DNA of 44,461 nt from Bryobacterales bacterium (GTDB lineage: Bacteria > Acidobacteriota > Terriglobia > Bryobacterales > Bryobacteraceae), in the NCBI GenBank assembly GCA_003136575.1, contig PLEX01000178.1, forward strand, positions 322 through 44,782, read 5' to 3'. The notes below the pieces were generated by a model. The model did no database searches and had not been told where the DNA came from. It saw nothing but the letters and a program-made list of their open reading frames with translations. The position numbers and the translations under genes were made by a program. Below, in pieces: positions 8,314-17,002 of the stretch. How positions within the stretch are numbered: position 1 is the stretch's first letter; every line of letters begins with the position of its first letter.

Positions 8314-10716
8314 TCAAAGGACCAACACCAGGTAGTCGCGCCCTTCCCAGGAATCGGTCGCCGTCCGGAAAAAAGTGAACCGGATGTTGCCTTCCTGCGC
8401 CGCCGCAATCGGAATGTCCACATATTCCAGACCCAGCGAAGTGTGGGAGGAAGTAGTGTCCTGCACGGTCTTCCATTCGTCTGAAGACCAGTGCAATTGG
8501 AAGCTGGCCGGCATCTGAATGCGGAGTATAAAGCCACGTTTGACGCTGCGCACCTGTCGCATCGGTTTCCAGATTTCGAATTTGCAACGATTCGCGCCGT
8601 TGCCCAGATACCGGCTCGCAACGTCGGGAATCAAATCGGAAACCTTGCCGTCGCGGACGGAGCGAAGCAGCTTCAGGTATTCGGCGTGCGCCCACATCAG
8701 GGGCATGGCCGAACCCGTTGGACGTCCGCGATGCATGTACGCGCCGGGCAGATCCGGACTATCCCACGATTGCTCCGGCAAAAGGCCTGTAGTCGATGCC
8801 AGTTTTTCCATGGCCACGACGAATGGCTTCGCGTCGTGCCCGGCCGCCAGTTCGTAATGGCCGCGTTCGCCTGTGAGCAGCGGCCAGACGCGTCCCGTGC
8901 CCCAGCCCGCAAAGGGTTTGCCATCGTCGCGTTGTCCGTATCCATCGTGATTGTAACGATGCCAGCAAGGGCCGAATGGAGTATCGACTTTCAACACGGA
9001 GTCCACGACCTTGAGCGAGTCCACAATGACTGGATCGTCGGCGCTGCGGACGCCATGACGCACCAGTTCGAGAAAACCAGCATCCACCACTTCTTTGGCC
9101 GGAAAGACGTTGGCCGTCCCGGGCCGGAGGTTCGCAATCGTGAGGTTTCCCTGGTTCGGATCTTCATCGGGGTTGGGATTGTCGGCGCTCGCCGGAAGAA
9201 TCCGTATATAATGCCGAGTCACGCCGGGGAGCAAAGTCCCTTCCGTTGTGACGGTCCAGCTTTCGATGTGACATTCCAGGAAATCGGCGTATTCCTCCAG
9301 ATATTTCGCGGTCTCCTCATCGGCTCTGTCGCGGGCAAAGCACGCGGCGCAGATCAGAGCGGCAATATTGGACGCCAGCGTGGACGGGGAATAACCGCTG
9401 GCCTCTTCCCAGCGCTCCTGAGGAGTCACTGGCCCATGCCGGACCAGGTAAGCAGCCGCTCGCAATACCATCGGGTACGGGTCGAAGTCCTGAAGAGCAT
9501 TTTCGCGTTTGAGCCGCCAGGCGAGCAGGATCGGATAAGCGGTTTCATCCAGCTGGATTCCACGCCAGTAGGGCTCTCCGTCAATCCAGAAGTTCTGGGC
9601 GAAACCGCCATTCTCCTCCTGGGAAACATCCAGATAAATCAGCGCTCTTATCGGCGTGGCACGATCTCCGGCGGCCAGCATCGCATTCGCGCTGTTGACC
9701 ATATCGCGCGTCCATACCAGGTGGTAACCGCCCTGATCGTCGTCGCCTACCACTTCCCCCCAGGGAATCGCGAGCGAGGCGATAAAGGCGCCGGGATACG
9801 ACTTGTCTTCGTGAGCGCGCAGCAGGCTGAAGCTCGCACGGTATAAATTGCCGCTGTCACCGGAGACCTTCTCCAGCGGAAGGACGTTTTCGCCCGATCG
9901 CTCCCACTGCTCCGAATATCGTTTTTCATGCTCCGCGAAAGGGGCGCACAGCGATTGAAGAAGCGTGGAGACGGCGTGGTGCCGGCTATGGCCGAACGCC
10001 AGACCCAAAGTGAATTCACGCGTTCCGGCTAATTCCAGTTCTCCCGTGAGCGCAATGTTGCCGTCGAGGGCGCAATCGAACTCCCAATCCATTTGAAAAT
10101 TGCCGGCGAGGTCGGTCCAGCCGTCGCTCTTGCCGACATAACCGCAGGAGGTGCGGCGAAACGGAACGGTCGCCGCAAGGGCGAGCCATGTACCTTTTCG
10201 TTCCGCAATCAGGACTTTTCGGCCTTCCACCTCAACCACGCATCCGTTGTTACCCCAGCCAGCCACTTCCAGATGGGGAGCGCATAGGGCGTAGAGCCGA
10301 AGTCCGGAGAGGAACGATTCGTCGCCGGTCAGTTTGGTGTGTTGCAGGACGCAGGCCAGGTGCGGGTCGGCGATGATCTCTTTGACGATGACGTAACGTC
10401 CGGCCGGATCCGAATTCGTGCAGCGATACCCGAGGGCGTGGTCCGACAACTGTTCGGTTTTTGTATCAAGGTGACGCTTCTCCTCGTGAAAAAAGCTCCT
10501 TCCATCCGTTATCAAATACTGTAGATCCCGAAGCTGTGGCCTGTCGACCGTCGGGAAATAAACTTCGGTGATAATGCCTTTCCAAAGGGTAAACCAGACC
10601 CGGCTTGACGCCGCATAGGCCGTCCCCACTCCGTCCTTTGCCGCGTGCGTCCAACGGGGCTCCATGCCCGGCCATCCGGGAGCCCTCAGTCCATTGGGTT
10701 TGCTTGTCAGTTTCAT
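8314..10716 (-). CDS. GH15 glucoamylase / glucodextranase-like glucan hydrolase
   Basis: This is an 800-residue prokaryotic GH15 enzyme. The N-terminal super-beta-sandwich is recognisable from AKDGVGTAYAASSRVWFTLW and VYFPTVDRPQLRDLQYLIT. The (alpha/alpha)6 catalytic domain includes HLVWTRDMVNSANAML and the general acid Glu in QERWEEASGYSPSTLASNIA. The general base Glu is in PLMWAHAEYLKLL. A small beta domain follows at the C-terminus. Known enzymes release beta-D-glucose from the non-reducing ends of starch, glycogen or dextran. No signal peptide is visible (it begins MKLTSKPNGLRAPG), so it may act on intracellular glucan. It is the first gene of the glucose operon and is divergent from the gluconolactonase. 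The ATG lies shortly after ACCGGG, a poor ribosome site. Confidence 0.93.
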   Translation of the reverse strand: MKLTSKPNGLRAPGWPGMEPRWTHAAKDGVGTAYAASSRVWFTLWKGIITEVYFPTVDRPQLRDLQYLITDGRSFFHEEKRHLDTKTEQLSDHALGYRCTNSDPAGRYVIVKEIIADPHLACVLQHTKLTGDESFLSGLRLYALCAPHLEVAGWGNNGCVVEVEGRKVLIAERKGTWLALAATVPFRRTSCGYVGKSDGWTDLAGNFQMDWEFDCALDGNIALTGELELAGTREFTLGLAFGHSRHHAVSTLLQSLCAPFAEHEKRYSEQWERSGENVLPLEKVSGDSGNLYRASFSLLRAHEDKSYPGAFIASLAIPWGEVVGDDDQGGYHLVWTRDMVNSANAMLAAGDRATPIRALIYLDVSQEENGGFAQNFWIDGEPYWRGIQLDETAYPILLAWRLKRENALQDFDPYPMVLRAAAYLVRHGPVTPQERWEEASGYSPSTLASNIAALICAACFARDRADEETAKYLEEYADFLECHIESWTVTTEGTLLPGVTRHYIRILPASADNPNPDEDPNQGNLTIANLRPGTANVFPAKEVVDAGFLELVRHGVRSADDPVIVDSLKVVDSVLKVDTPFGPCWHRYNHDGYGQRDDGKPFAGWGTGRVWPLLTGERGHYELAAGHDAKPFVVAMEKLASTTGLLPEQSWDSPDLPGAYMHRGRPTGSAMPLMWAHAEYLKLLRSVRDGKVSDLIPDVASRYLGNGANRCKFEIWKPMRQVRSVKRGFILRIQMPASFQLHWSSDEWKTVQDTTSSHTSLGLEYVDIPIAAAQEGNIRFTFFRTATDSWEGRDYLVLVL

Positions 10717-10987
10717 TTCCCGGTGGCGCCGCCATGACCTTGTGTCCCGGCGGTTGCGCGGGGCATTCGTAAGGCGAGAAAAGAAAAGGCAAAGATGTAG
10801 ATTTGAGACGATCCGGAGAATGCGCAGCGGGTGTGTTTCATCGACGTGTTCACGACCATACTTTACCGACTAAACTGCACATGCAATTCAGTACCCAAAG
10901 GACTGAGGGGCCGCGATTTGCGAAATACCGCAGTACCACACCCGGACTCCCGCCGACGCCAATCCGGATGCGATATATATATCTGGT
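10717..10987. promoter_or_regulatory. Divergent intergenic region between glucoamylase operon and gluconolactonase
   Basis: These 271 bases separate two divergently read units of one apparent pathway and must hold both promoters. The A/T-rich run CGATATATATATCTG at 10971-10985 lies immediately before the gluconolactonase ATG, where there is no Shine-Dalgarno sequence. A -10 element there would give a leaderless message, but no matching -35 is visible. On the other strand no confident -35/-10 pair was found. No clear operator palindrome was seen. Confidence 0.4.
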
Positions 10988-12046
10988 ATGCCAAATCACA
11001 AGACTCATCAGACTGACCGTAGGACTTTTCTCGCGGCCGCGCTCGGCGGCATCGCGCTTGCGCCTTCCGCTCTCGCCCAAAAGACCGTGAACCCGGTCCC
11101 CGCCGCACGCGATTGGTCCGGCAACACGCCGCTTCAGTATCCCGATCCCGACGTGCTCGCGGTCGATCCACGCTTCGAGAAATACATCGTCGGCAACACG
11201 CCGATGCAACGCCATTTCACCGGCACGTTTTGGTCGGAGGGACCGGCATGGAATGGCGTTGGCCGCTATCTGGTCTGGAGCGATATCCCCAACAATCGCC
11301 AAATGCGCTGGACTGAAGAGGATGCCAAGGTCAGCGTGTTTCGCAATCCGTCGAATTACAGCAACGGGAACACTTTCGACTATGAGGGCAGGGAACTGTC
11401 GTGCGAACATGCGGGCCGGCGTGTCGTGCGTTACGAATACAACGGCACGACCACGGTCATAGCGGAGAAATACCAGGGTAAACGTTTCAACTCGCCCAAC
11501 GATATCGTCGTGCATCCCGATGGCGGGATCTGGTTCACCGACCCGACATACGGAATCCTTGGCAACTACGAAGCTTTCAAGGCCACGTCCGAAATGAAGC
11601 CGGCAGTCTACCGGGCGGACCCGAAGACGGGCCAGATCGACAAGGTGAACGAGGACGGCGACCAGCCGAACGGCATCTGCTTCTCGCCAGACTACAAGAA
11701 GGTCTATGTAGCCGATACGGGTACGCCGGCGAACATGCGGGTTTACGACCTGAACGGCAAGTCGCTGATTAACGGCAAGGATTTCCTGCAGCTCTATATT
11801 CCGGGGACGAAGACGAAGTCCGCGCCGGATGGTATGCGGGTCGACCTGGAGGGCAACGTGTGGTGCGGTGCGCGGCCGGGTGTGCAGATTGTTGCGCCGA
11901 ACGGAGAACTGATCGGGATCATTCGTCTGCCGGAAACGTGCGCGAACGTCGCCTTCGGCGGGACGAAGCGGAACCGCCTGTTCATGGCCGCCAGCCAGAG
12001 CCTGTATTCGGTTTTTGTGAATACGCAGGGCGCGCACATCTGCTAG
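10988..12046 (+). CDS. Tat-exported gluconolactonase / SMP-30 family protein
   Basis: This is a 352-residue six-bladed propeller of the SMP-30/gluconolactonase (LRE) family. A twin-arginine signal is clear: DRRTFLAAALGGIALAPSA, with Arg11-Arg12 and cleavage near ALA-QK. Metal-site and lid segments are WSEGPAWNGVGRYLVWSDIP, NSPNDIVVHPDGGIWFTDP, QPNGICFSPD and PDGMRVDLEGNVWC, giving the usual Glu, Asn and Asp calcium ligands. The family hydrolyses sugar lactones such as glucono-1,5-lactone to the acid. It is divergent from the glucoamylase/GMC/glucose dehydrogenase operon, which would make such a lactone. The cofactor-free lactonase is predicted to be periplasmic while the dehydrogenase is predicted cytoplasmic, so either the lactone crosses the membrane or a periplasmic oxidase supplies it. 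The start at 10988 is chosen because it directly precedes the Tat signal. Confidence 0.88.
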   Translation: MPNHKTHQTDRRTFLAAALGGIALAPSALAQKTVNPVPAARDWSGNTPLQYPDPDVLAVDPRFEKYIVGNTPMQRHFTGTFWSEGPAWNGVGRYLVWSDIPNNRQMRWTEEDAKVSVFRNPSNYSNGNTFDYEGRELSCEHAGRRVVRYEYNGTTTVIAEKYQGKRFNSPNDIVVHPDGGIWFTDPTYGILGNYEAFKATSEMKPAVYRADPKTGQIDKVNEDGDQPNGICFSPDYKKVYVADTGTPANMRVYDLNGKSLINGKDFLQLYIPGTKTKSAPDGMRVDLEGNVWCGARPGVQIVAPNGELIGIIRLPETCANVAFGGTKRNRLFMAASQSLYSVFVNTQGAHIC

Positions 12047-12124
12047 CTGCCAGCCGGGGAGCCGGGGCTGTGTTGGCCGTTCTTCTTCAGCGCGATGGGC
12101 TAATATCGAGGTAAGGATAATCCT

Positions 12125-12739
12125 ATGTCTCTGGTGATCGACGAAGTCTTCCTTCCGGCGACGCTGACCGCTCCTCCGATGACCGATGAGGAGTTTGTCG
12201 ATTTTTGCGCGCAGTATCCCGATTACTTCATCGAGGTATCCGCCGAAGGAGACATTCTCATCATGCCGCCCAGCGACTTTCTTACCTCCGAGCAGATCGG
12301 TGAGATATTCGGCCAACTGAGGGATTGGTCGCGTGCCAATAATCGCGGGCGGATGAGCGAGTCTTCCGGCGGCTTCGTTCTGCCGAACGGCGCGCGCCGT
12401 GCCCCGGATGTCGCTTGGGTAGCCCCCGGCAAACCTGGCCTGCCGGATCGTAAGCGTCGACCAAGATTCCCTCGCTTCGCGCCCGACTTTGTTGTCGAAT
12501 TGCGATCCCCGGACGACCGGCTCTCCCGCTTACGCCCGAAAATGCGTGAATGGGTGGAGAACGGCGCGGCACTCGCCTGGCTGATCGATCCCGAACGACG
12601 TGCGGTAGAGGTCTACAGGCCTGGATGCGAGCCCGAAACTCTTGTGGACGCGGAGTCCGTCGCCGGCGAAGGGCCGGTGGAAGGATTCGTGCTTGATCTT
12701 CGGCGGGTCTGGAGTCCGGCGGGAAATATCAAAGACTGA
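12125..12739 (+). CDS. Uma2 family (DUF820) putative endonuclease-fold protein
   Basis: This is a 204-residue protein with the Uma2 signature: an N-terminal MTDEEFVDFC, then IEVSAEGDILIMPPS, then RAPDVAWVAPGKP and FAPDFVVELRSPDDRLSRL. These give the PD-(D/E)xK-like acidic residues, with ELRS where a canonical nuclease has ExK. Uma2 proteins are abundant in cyanobacteria, Chloroflexi and Acidobacteriota; a nuclease role is predicted from fold but physiological function is unknown. The ATG follows GGTAAGGATAATCC, a reasonable ribosome site. It lies 78 bases after the gluconolactonase and 109 bases before the DinB-like gene, with no sign of coupling to either. Confidence 0.85.
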   Translation: MSLVIDEVFLPATLTAPPMTDEEFVDFCAQYPDYFIEVSAEGDILIMPPSDFLTSEQIGEIFGQLRDWSRANNRGRMSESSGGFVLPNGARRAPDVAWVAPGKPGLPDRKRRPRFPRFAPDFVVELRSPDDRLSRLRPKMREWVENGAALAWLIDPERRAVEVYRPGCEPETLVDAESVAGEGPVEGFVLDLRRVWSPAGNIKD

Positions 12740-12848
12740 TGCCGCTCGACCGAAACGGCTCTCGCCGGGTTTAAGAATTCGACTGAGCGGCGCCGTACAG
12801 ACGTACTGTGGCATGATCGGGGTGTAGCGCCAAGAGACCGCTACGATC

Positions 12849-13331
12849 ATGAATCCGGAATCCCGGCGCATCGCAGGGCAGCTACGCCACGCGTTTGCAG
12901 GTAAGCCTTGGCATGGGCTTCCGCTGAGCGACTTGCTGACGGAAGCGACTCCCGGGCAGGCCAGCGCCCGGACAATAGCTTCGGCGCACTCCATTTGGGA
13001 ACTGGTGCTGCACATCGAACTCCGGACGCGCGTCGCGTTCGAGGCGACGCAGGGAACGCCCATGCCCCGGCCTTACGGCACGGAAAAAGATTGGCCGACC
13101 GCGGCAAACGCCGGTGCGGATACATGGGCGGAAACGAAGGCGCACCTTTTTCATACTGCCGAGAATCTCGCGCTGGCTATCGACGGCTTTGACGACGAGC
13201 GTTTACAGGAAACAGTCCCCGGCCGCGAATACGATTTCTACTACCTCTTCCATGGCGTGATCCAGCACAGCCTTTATCACGCCGGCCAGATCGCGCTGTT
13301 AAGCCGGGCCACCCGGAGTCCTGGAGCTTGA
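12849..13331 (+). CDS. DinB-like four-helix metal-binding protein
   Basis: This is a 160-residue DinB/YfiT-type protein. The four-helix bundle with a His triad is suggested by SIWELVLHIELRTRVAFE (first His, about residue 57) and by HGVIQHSLYHAGQIALL near the C-terminus, where the spacing H-x3-H supplies two more ligands. Members of the family are metal-dependent transferases, often using thiol cofactors such as bacillithiol or mycothiol; others are of unknown function. Its TGA overlaps the TTG start of the decarboxylase fusion in TTGA, so the two proteins are probably made together. This suggests a role in the same pathway, for example conjugating or processing the product. Confidence 0.8.
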   Translation: MNPESRRIAGQLRHAFAGKPWHGLPLSDLLTEATPGQASARTIASAHSIWELVLHIELRTRVAFEATQGTPMPRPYGTEKDWPTAANAGADTWAETKAHLFHTAENLALAIDGFDDERLQETVPGREYDFYYLFHGVIQHSLYHAGQIALLSRATRSPGA

Positions 13332-16252
13332 CGCCAGACCCGAAAGGCTGCTCCGCCGAGTCCCTCGATCCCGGGGATTGGCCCGCGTTCCGCGCCCAGG
13401 CTCACCGGATGCTTGACGACGCTATCGATTACGTCGAGAACATTCGCGAACGACCGGTCTGGCAACCCGCGCCGGCTGAAGTGCGCGATCGTTTTCGCGA
13501 AGCTTTGCCGCACACGCCCGCCGATCTCGCGGAAGTTCACGATAAATTCCTCAGCGACATCCTGCCGTATGCCACAGGTAACACGCACCCGGGTTTCATG
13601 GGATGGGTGCACGGCGGCGGCACGCCGGTCGGCATCGTGGCAGAAATGCTGGCGGCGAGTCTCAACGCCAATCTGGGCGGCCGAGATCACATCCCGATCG
13701 AAGTGGAGCGTCAGATTGTCCGCTGGATGCAGGAGATTTTCGGCTTTCCCGAAAGCGCGACAGGCCTGTTTGTCACGGGTACTTCGATGGCGAATCTTAT
13801 CGGCGTCCTGATCGCGCGCAACGTGGCGCTTGGTTTCGAGACGCGATCCGCCGGAGTTGCCGCCAATGCACGCCGGCTGACTGCGTACGCGTCGGAAGCC
13901 GTCCACATCTGCCTTTCTCGCGCGATGGATTTCTCCGGCATTGGTAGCGACGCACTGCGATTGCTGCCGGGACGCCGCATGGATCCCGCGCACTTGGAAG
14001 AGCGGATTGAAGCCGACCGCCGCGCCGGTTTCACTCCTTTCCTGCTGATTGGCACGGCCGGAACCGTGGATACGGGGGCGGTCGACGATCTCGTCGCGTT
14101 AGCCGATCTGTCTCGCCGCCTGAATCTCTGGTTCCACGTAGATGGCGCATGCGGAGCGTTGGGCGTGCTGGCGCCGGATATCGCACCACGCCTTGCGGGA
14201 ATCGAGCGCGCCGATTCGCTGGCATTCGATTTTCACAAATGGGGTCAGGTGCCATATGACGCGGGTTTCATCCTCGTTCGCGACGGCGTTCTGCACCGAA
14301 ACGCCTTTGTGAGCTCCGCGCCTTATCTGCGCCGCGATGAACGCGGCCTCGCGGGAGGCGCGGATTGGCCATGCGATTACGGCCCCGATCTGTCCCGGGG
14401 CTTCCGCGCGCTGAAAGTTTGGTTCACGCTGAAGACATACGGCGTCGATGCGGTGGGATCGGTCATCTCGCGAACCTGCGAGTTGGCCAGTTATCTGGCT
14501 AGCCGCATCGGGGAGATTGCCGAACTGGAGCTCCTCGCGTCGGCGGAGCTGAATATCGTCTGTTTTCGCTATCGCGCAGCCGATGCCGACGCCAATAATC
14601 TGAACGCGCGCATTGTCGCTGAGCTTCACGAAGCCGGTGAAGTGGCTCCCTCCACTACGATCGTCGATGCCAAACTGGCGATTCGCGCGGCCATCGTGAA
14701 TCACCGCACCACCCGGGTTGAAATCGACATGCTGATCGAAAGGGTGACGGCCGCGGGCCGGGCGCTTCAACAACATGCGCAGTGGAGTCAAACGATCCCG
14801 CCTGCGGCTTCGCGGCGCGAAGTTTGGGAGCGGAGCCTTCAGGCGCTCGAGACGCAACTGGCTTGTGAACCAGCCTCCGTCTCGTTGCAATTCGAGCGGG
14901 CACGGCTGCTCACCGAAGTCGGACGGACGACTGACGCCAGAGACGCCTATGTCGCGATCCTTTCAGCGGAGCCGACTCACCGCGCGGCGCTCAACAATCT
15001 GGGCACGCTGCTCTACGAGAGCGGTTACCGCACCGCTGCCCGCACCGCCTACGCGGAGGCTGTCGCAAGACACCCGGACGATCCGATGAGCCGCGTCAAC
15101 CTGGCCAACGCATTTCGAACCGGGGGCGATCTTACGAAAGCGCTTGAGCACTATCAGGCGGCGCTTCGTTTCGACCCTGATCACTGCGCCGCCCACCAGG
15201 GTCTGGCGTCAATCCTGGAAGAGTACGGCGATCGCGAAGCCGCGGACCACCATCGGCGATTGGGCTTTGGCGGTCAACCGGTGGTCGCGCTGCCTTACCG
15301 TGGTGAAGGTGTTCCGGTGTCGCTCCTGCTGTTGACGGGAGCCGCTGGCGGCAATATTCCCTTACGCCACCTTCTCGACGACCGTATTTTCCAGACCTTC
15401 GTCGTATTCCCGGAATACTACGACCTGGCGACTCCGCTGCCTCCGCACCAGATCGTCTTCAATGCGATCGGCGATGCCGATCTCGCCAGTGACGCGCTCA
15501 GTGCCGCCAAGTCCATTCTGGCCCTCACAAGGGCACCGGTAATTAACGCTCCCGCCGATGTCGCGACAACTGGACGCGATGCTGTGGCGCAACGATTGAC
15601 TGGCATTCCTGGCGTCATCACACCGAGTGCGGTCACGTTACCTCGCGCCCTCCTCGGCGGCCCGGATGCCGCGACTACTCTTGCCAGGCACGGCTTTGAA
15701 TTCCCTTTGCTGATCCGCGCTCCCGGCTTCCACACTGGCAGGCACTTTCTACGGGTGGAATCTACTGCGGATTTGCCCGCTTCGCTAGATCAGCTTCCCG
15801 GCGACCGCCTGACGGTCTTGAGGTACCTGAATGCGCGAGGCCGGGATGGAAAATCCCGCAAGTACCGCGTGATGATGGTCGATGGCAAGCTCTACCCGCT
15901 CCACGTCGCTATCTCAAGCGATTGGAAAATCCATTACTTTACGGCGGAGATGGCGGAGAATCCCGCGCACCGGGCCGAAGACGCGGACTTCCTTGAAGAA
16001 ATGGATGCCGTGCTCGGGCCGCGCGCGCTCGCGGCGCTGGCGGAAATCCAGGTCCGGCTCGCGCTCGACTACGCGGGGATCGATTTCGGCTTGAATTCCG
16101 CCGGCGATATTCTGCTTTTCGAAGCCAATGCCACCATGGTCGTAAATCCGGCGGAGGCCGACCCCAAATGGTCTTATCGCCGGCCAGCCATCGAACGCAT
16201 TCACGCGGCAGTTCGGGAAATGCTGATCGGGGGGGCCGCCGCAAAACTATGA
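13328..16252 (+). CDS. Fusion of PLP group II decarboxylase, TPR repeats and ATP-grasp ligase
   Basis: The 974-residue product has three parts. Residues 1 to about 480 are a pyridoxal-phosphate aromatic/glutamate-type decarboxylase: GFMGWVHGGGTPVG, the PLP-phosphate loop FVTGTSMANLIGV, the ring-stacking His in ASEAVHICLSRAMD, the cofactor Asp in FHVDGACGALG, and the Schiff-base Lys in DFHKWGQVPYDAGF. Residues about 515-637 are three to four TPR units (RAALNNLGTLLYESGYRTAA, SRVNLANAFRTGGDLTKALE). Residues about 655-974 are an ATP-grasp-like domain with GRDGKSRKYRVMMVDGKLYP and the metal-binding DFGLNSAGDILLFEANATM. The start is TTG 13328, overlapping the DinB stop; the end overlaps the glycosyltransferase start. 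A plausible job is making an amine and joining it to an acid using ATP. Substrates are unknown. Confidence 0.88.
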   Translation: MTPDPKGCSAESLDPGDWPAFRAQAHRMLDDAIDYVENIRERPVWQPAPAEVRDRFREALPHTPADLAEVHDKFLSDILPYATGNTHPGFMGWVHGGGTPVGIVAEMLAASLNANLGGRDHIPIEVERQIVRWMQEIFGFPESATGLFVTGTSMANLIGVLIARNVALGFETRSAGVAANARRLTAYASEAVHICLSRAMDFSGIGSDALRLLPGRRMDPAHLEERIEADRRAGFTPFLLIGTAGTVDTGAVDDLVALADLSRRLNLWFHVDGACGALGVLAPDIAPRLAGIERADSLAFDFHKWGQVPYDAGFILVRDGVLHRNAFVSSAPYLRRDERGLAGGADWPCDYGPDLSRGFRALKVWFTLKTYGVDAVGSVISRTCELASYLASRIGEIAELELLASAELNIVCFRYRAADADANNLNARIVAELHEAGEVAPSTTIVDAKLAIRAAIVNHRTTRVEIDMLIERVTAAGRALQQHAQWSQTIPPAASRREVWERSLQALETQLACEPASVSLQFERARLLTEVGRTTDARDAYVAILSAEPTHRAALNNLGTLLYESGYRTAARTAYAEAVARHPDDPMSRVNLANAFRTGGDLTKALEHYQAALRFDPDHCAAHQGLASILEEYGDREAADHHRRLGFGGQPVVALPYRGEGVPVSLLLLTGAAGGNIPLRHLLDDRIFQTFVVFPEYYDLATPLPPHQIVFNAIGDADLASDALSAAKSILALTRAPVINAPADVATTGRDAVAQRLTGIPGVITPSAVTLPRALLGGPDAATTLARHGFEFPLLIRAPGFHTGRHFLRVESTADLPASLDQLPGDRLTVLRYLNARGRDGKSRKYRVMMVDGKLYPLHVAISSDWKIHYFTAEMAENPAHRAEDADFLEEMDAVLGPRALAALAEIQVRLALDYAGIDFGLNSAGDILLFEANATMVVNPAEADPKWSYRRPAIERIHAAVREMLIGGAAAKL

Positions 16253-16977
16253 CCCTGTTTGTTGCCACGCCGTGCTATGGGGGCATGGTGCACCAGCGTT
16301 ACATGCAATCGGCGATCGGGCTGCTTCAACAAGGCCCCGCGCTCGGCTTCCGCGTGCGCATCGAGTTGCTGGGTTACGACTCACTTATTACACGAAGCCG
16401 CAATACGCTCGTCTCGAAATTCCTGGACGATCCCACCGCAACGCATCTGCTGTTCGTCGACGCCGACATTGCATTCGAAGTCGAACAGGTTGTCCGCATG
16501 ATGCATTTCGGCGAGGACGTGGTTGCGGGCATGTATCCGCTGAAGGCGATTCACTGGGACGCGGGCGCGGTCGAACGTGCGCGGCTCGGCGCCGAGTCCT
16601 TCGACTCAGCTCCATTGCGCTATGTCGGATTCCCGTGCGAAGGCGATGCGCTGGAATCCCGCGACGGCTTCGTCACCGGTCTCTACGCGGGTACAGGCTT
16701 CATGTTGATCCGGCGCTCCGTATTCCTCCGCATGATCGACGCCTTCCCCGAAACCCGTTACGCGACAGCGCACACGCAGGCGGAGCCATCGCTCAGCCCG
16801 AACCAATACGCGCTGTTCGATTGCATGATCGACCCCGCCACGCGCCACTATCTGAGCGAGGATTACGCCTTCTGCCATCGCTGGCGGAGTATGGGCGGCC
16901 GGGTCTGGCTGGACACGCGGGGAGAGTTGACGCACATCGGCTCCCACGAGTTTGCCGGCCATCCACGGACCGCCTGA
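16249..16977 (+). CDS. GT-A fold glycosyltransferase-like protein
   Basis: This is a 242-residue protein that begins TLFVATPCYGGMVHQRYM and carries the nucleotide-sugar/metal motif LLFVDADIAFE (Asp71-Ala-Asp73). After it come HFGEDVVAGMYPLKAIHWD and a late LSEDYAFCHRWRSMGGRVW, where EDYAFC resembles the catalytic ED segment of family 2 transferases. No membrane segment is present, so it is likely soluble. ATG 16249 is chosen because it overlaps the preceding TGA in ATGA; an earlier in-frame GTG at 16168 would extend back through the fusion gene without similarity. The coupling implies that a sugar is attached to the product of the decarboxylase/ligase fusion. The sugar donor and acceptor cannot be read from the sequence. 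Confidence 0.8.
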   Translation: MTLFVATPCYGGMVHQRYMQSAIGLLQQGPALGFRVRIELLGYDSLITRSRNTLVSKFLDDPTATHLLFVDADIAFEVEQVVRMMHFGEDVVAGMYPLKAIHWDAGAVERARLGAESFDSAPLRYVGFPCEGDALESRDGFVTGLYAGTGFMLIRRSVFLRMIDAFPETRYATAHTQAEPSLSPNQYALFDCMIDPATRHYLSEDYAFCHRWRSMGGRVWLDTRGELTHIGSHEFAGHPRTA

Positions 16978-17002
16978 ACGCGAGGCACGTCCCAAGCCGA
17001 GC

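Noticed and set aside
10971..10985. TATATAT before the gluconolactonase as a leaderless promoter
   Set aside because: The position would suit a -10 element, but no -35 element lies at 16-18 bases, so it is not called as a promoter on its own.
12785..12815. ACAG/CTGT inverted repeat ahead of the DinB-like gene as an SOS box
   Set aside because: The half-sites are in the opposite orientation and spacing to known LexA boxes, and DinB-like proteins of this type are not the DNA polymerase DinB.
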